Source: Hyphococcus sp. (GTDB taxonomy: Bacteria > Pseudomonadota > Alphaproteobacteria > Caulobacterales > Parvularculaceae). From it: a stretch of DNA of 64,000 bases. The notes beneath the pieces were generated by a model that made no database searches, had not been told where the DNA came from, and worked only from the letters and a program-made list of their open reading frames with translations. Of this stretch, positions 63,113 through 64,000 are shown piece by piece; within the stretch, counting starts at the first letter, position 1, and each line of letters opens with the position of its first letter. A program made the translations under genes and the position numbers. Location of the stretch: the NCBI GenBank assembly GCA_028289605.1, contig JANQON010000014.1, positions 1 to 64,000 on the forward strand, written 5' to 3'.

Positions 63113-64000
63113 ATGGCGGTCGACGTCGTCGCCAAGCCCCAGGCCTACCAGACTGACGGCCAGTCTGTCGCCTTCGTCGTGCCCTGGGAATTCGACAATC
63201 CCGAAGACCTCTACGTCGTGCATCATCCCGACGGCGCGGAGCCCATCGATCTCATCATCGACCGCGACTACGCTGTCGTCGGCGACATTGAATCCGGCGT
63301 CTATGTGGATCTCGACGGCCGCTATGGAGCGCCGGAGGCGGGTGGGCGCTTGATTGTCGCGCGGCGGCAAAGCGCGCGCCAGACCATCCCGTTCAACGAC
63401 CAGGTGAAGTTTCCCGCCGGCAGCGTTGCGCGCATGGGCGATCGCGCCGCATGGGCGGGCCAGGATCTTGACTGGCAAGTGGGGTTGTCGATCCGTCTTC
63501 CGGTCACGGACTATCCGACGACACGGGCCTTGCTTCCCCACGCCGCGGCGCGCGTCCAGAAGCGCCTGGGCTTCGACGATGACGGGATGCCGGCGTTGTT
63601 TGACGCCGACATCGATCTGCGCGTTCGTCAGAATGGCGACATTATCCGGGACGGGGTCAATGACCTTGATTTCCGCGGCGGGGCCAGCGTCATTGCCGGC
63701 GACGACGGACGGGCGATCATCACCGTTGACGGCGTCGGCGGCGGAGCTGGATCCGGCGGACAAGCTGTTACGTTGCTTGAAAGGTGGCTTGCCGGTCGCG
63801 TGCGCGAGCTCCTGGCGGAAGTCGCCAATCTCCAAAACACCCTGACGCAGATGCAATACGGCGACTGGTTTTCGCGCGCCACCCTGCGCCGCTTTGTGGT
63901 CGAGACGGAAGCGGCGACGCGCGCCGCCTATCTGGAAGCGATTATCGCCGAGACCGGACCAGGCTCGGCGCTCGCCGGCCGGGTTGAAATTGTCGAAGGC
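63113..64000 (+). CDS. Tail fibre / receptor-binding protein, 5' part
   Basis: The open frame starts at ATG 63113 (site gagagg upstream) and runs to the window end (296 codons). The first 130 residues match the T7 gp17-type N-terminal domain that attaches fibres to the tail (AYQTDGQSVAFVVPWEFDNP, then QVKFPAGSVARMGDRA). Gly-rich and helical parts follow. The receptor-binding end is missing. Confidence 0.85.
   Translation, partial: MAVDVVAKPQAYQTDGQSVAFVVPWEFDNPEDLYVVHHPDGAEPIDLIIDRDYAVVGDIESGVYVDLDGRYGAPEAGGRLIVARRQSARQTIPFNDQVKFPAGSVARMGDRAAWAGQDLDWQVGLSIRLPVTDYPTTRALLPHAAARVQKRLGFDDDGMPALFDADIDLRVRQNGDIIRDGVNDLDFRGGASVIAGDDGRAIITVDGVGGGAGSGGQAVTLLERWLAGRVRELLAEVANLQNTLTQMQYGDWFSRATLRRFVVETEAATRAAYLEAIIAETGPGSALAGRVEIVEG

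Larger units (their letters stand above)
42509..64000 (+). mobile_element. Podoviral prophage late region, continuing past the window
   Basis: The gene order matches BPP-1/T7-like podoviruses: terminases, portal, Bbp19-like protein, scaffold, major capsid, cement protein, tail tube proteins, internal virion proteins, tail fibre. All virion genes run rightward except a short opposite-strand cassette at 61.7-62.9 kb. No lysis gene or right attachment site is in the window, so it continues beyond 64 kb. Confidence 0.9.

Noticed and set aside
62786-63856. 356-codon leftward open frame opposite the tail fibre
   Set aside because: The opposite strand encodes a recognisable T7-type fibre N-terminus, and the leftward gene at 62581-62931 uses another frame.

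Overview
The window comes from a GC-rich Alphaproteobacterium, most plausibly an aquatic Caulobacterales/Parvularculales relative. I infer this from the gene content (TonB receptor paired with a secreted beta-helix protein, complete type II secretion operon, class I PHA synthase, class II fructose bisphosphatase next to recJ, tandem-domain cold-shock protein, GcrA-like protein) and from a perfect TTAA-N7-TTAA CtrA-type box. I could not run a search, so the genus is not assigned. Family names come from motifs and gene order that I can read.

Positions 1 to about 29,230 are host chromosome. They hold the end of a secreted beta-helix protein gene, a TonB-dependent receptor, a collinear and mostly overlapping type II secretion operon gspC-D-E-F-G-H-I-J-K-L-M-N ending in a lipoprotein gene, a small secreted protein, and gspO on the opposite strand. 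Housekeeping and metabolic genes follow: malate synthase G, an SDR-like protein, grxD, a Baeyer-Villiger-type monooxygenase, phaC, a lipoprotein, glpX, recJ, tRNA-Glu, a YbjN-like protein and a double cold-shock protein.

At 29,233 the 5' half of a tRNA-Pro(UGG) gene is cut off at the variable loop, and mobile DNA begins. From 29.3 to 40.0 kb there is an integrase, an excisionase-like protein, a CI/LexA-type repressor that lacks the autocleavage Ser and Lys, a Cro-like protein, a run of small overlapping genes, a DnaA-domain-IV-like protein, a CHC2/TOPRIM primase, a helicase-like ATPase and a GcrA-like regulator. An intact tRNA-Pro(UGG) lies at 40,020-40,096, exactly where the right end of a 10.8-kb integrated element would be. 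From 40.1 to 42.5 kb there is a HigBA/RelE-type toxin-antitoxin pair, an orphan membrane protein and a 0.64-kb non-coding stretch rich in CGGWCCG palindromes.

From 42.5 kb to the window end there is a podovirus late region resembling Bordetella BPP-1/T7 in order: small terminase, large terminase, portal, Bbp19-like protein, scaffold, major capsid, cement protein, two tail tube proteins, a set of ejected internal proteins (one with a ParB/DdrB-like domain), an opposite-strand cassette of membrane proteins, and the start of a tail fibre that runs off the end.

The main open question is whether 29.3-64+ kb is one roughly 40-kb prophage that happens to carry a tRNA-Pro, or a 10.8-kb satellite-like element (integrase, control and replication genes, no virion genes) sitting next to a separate podoviral prophage. 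A perfect 16-bp parS sequence lies just inside the left junction.
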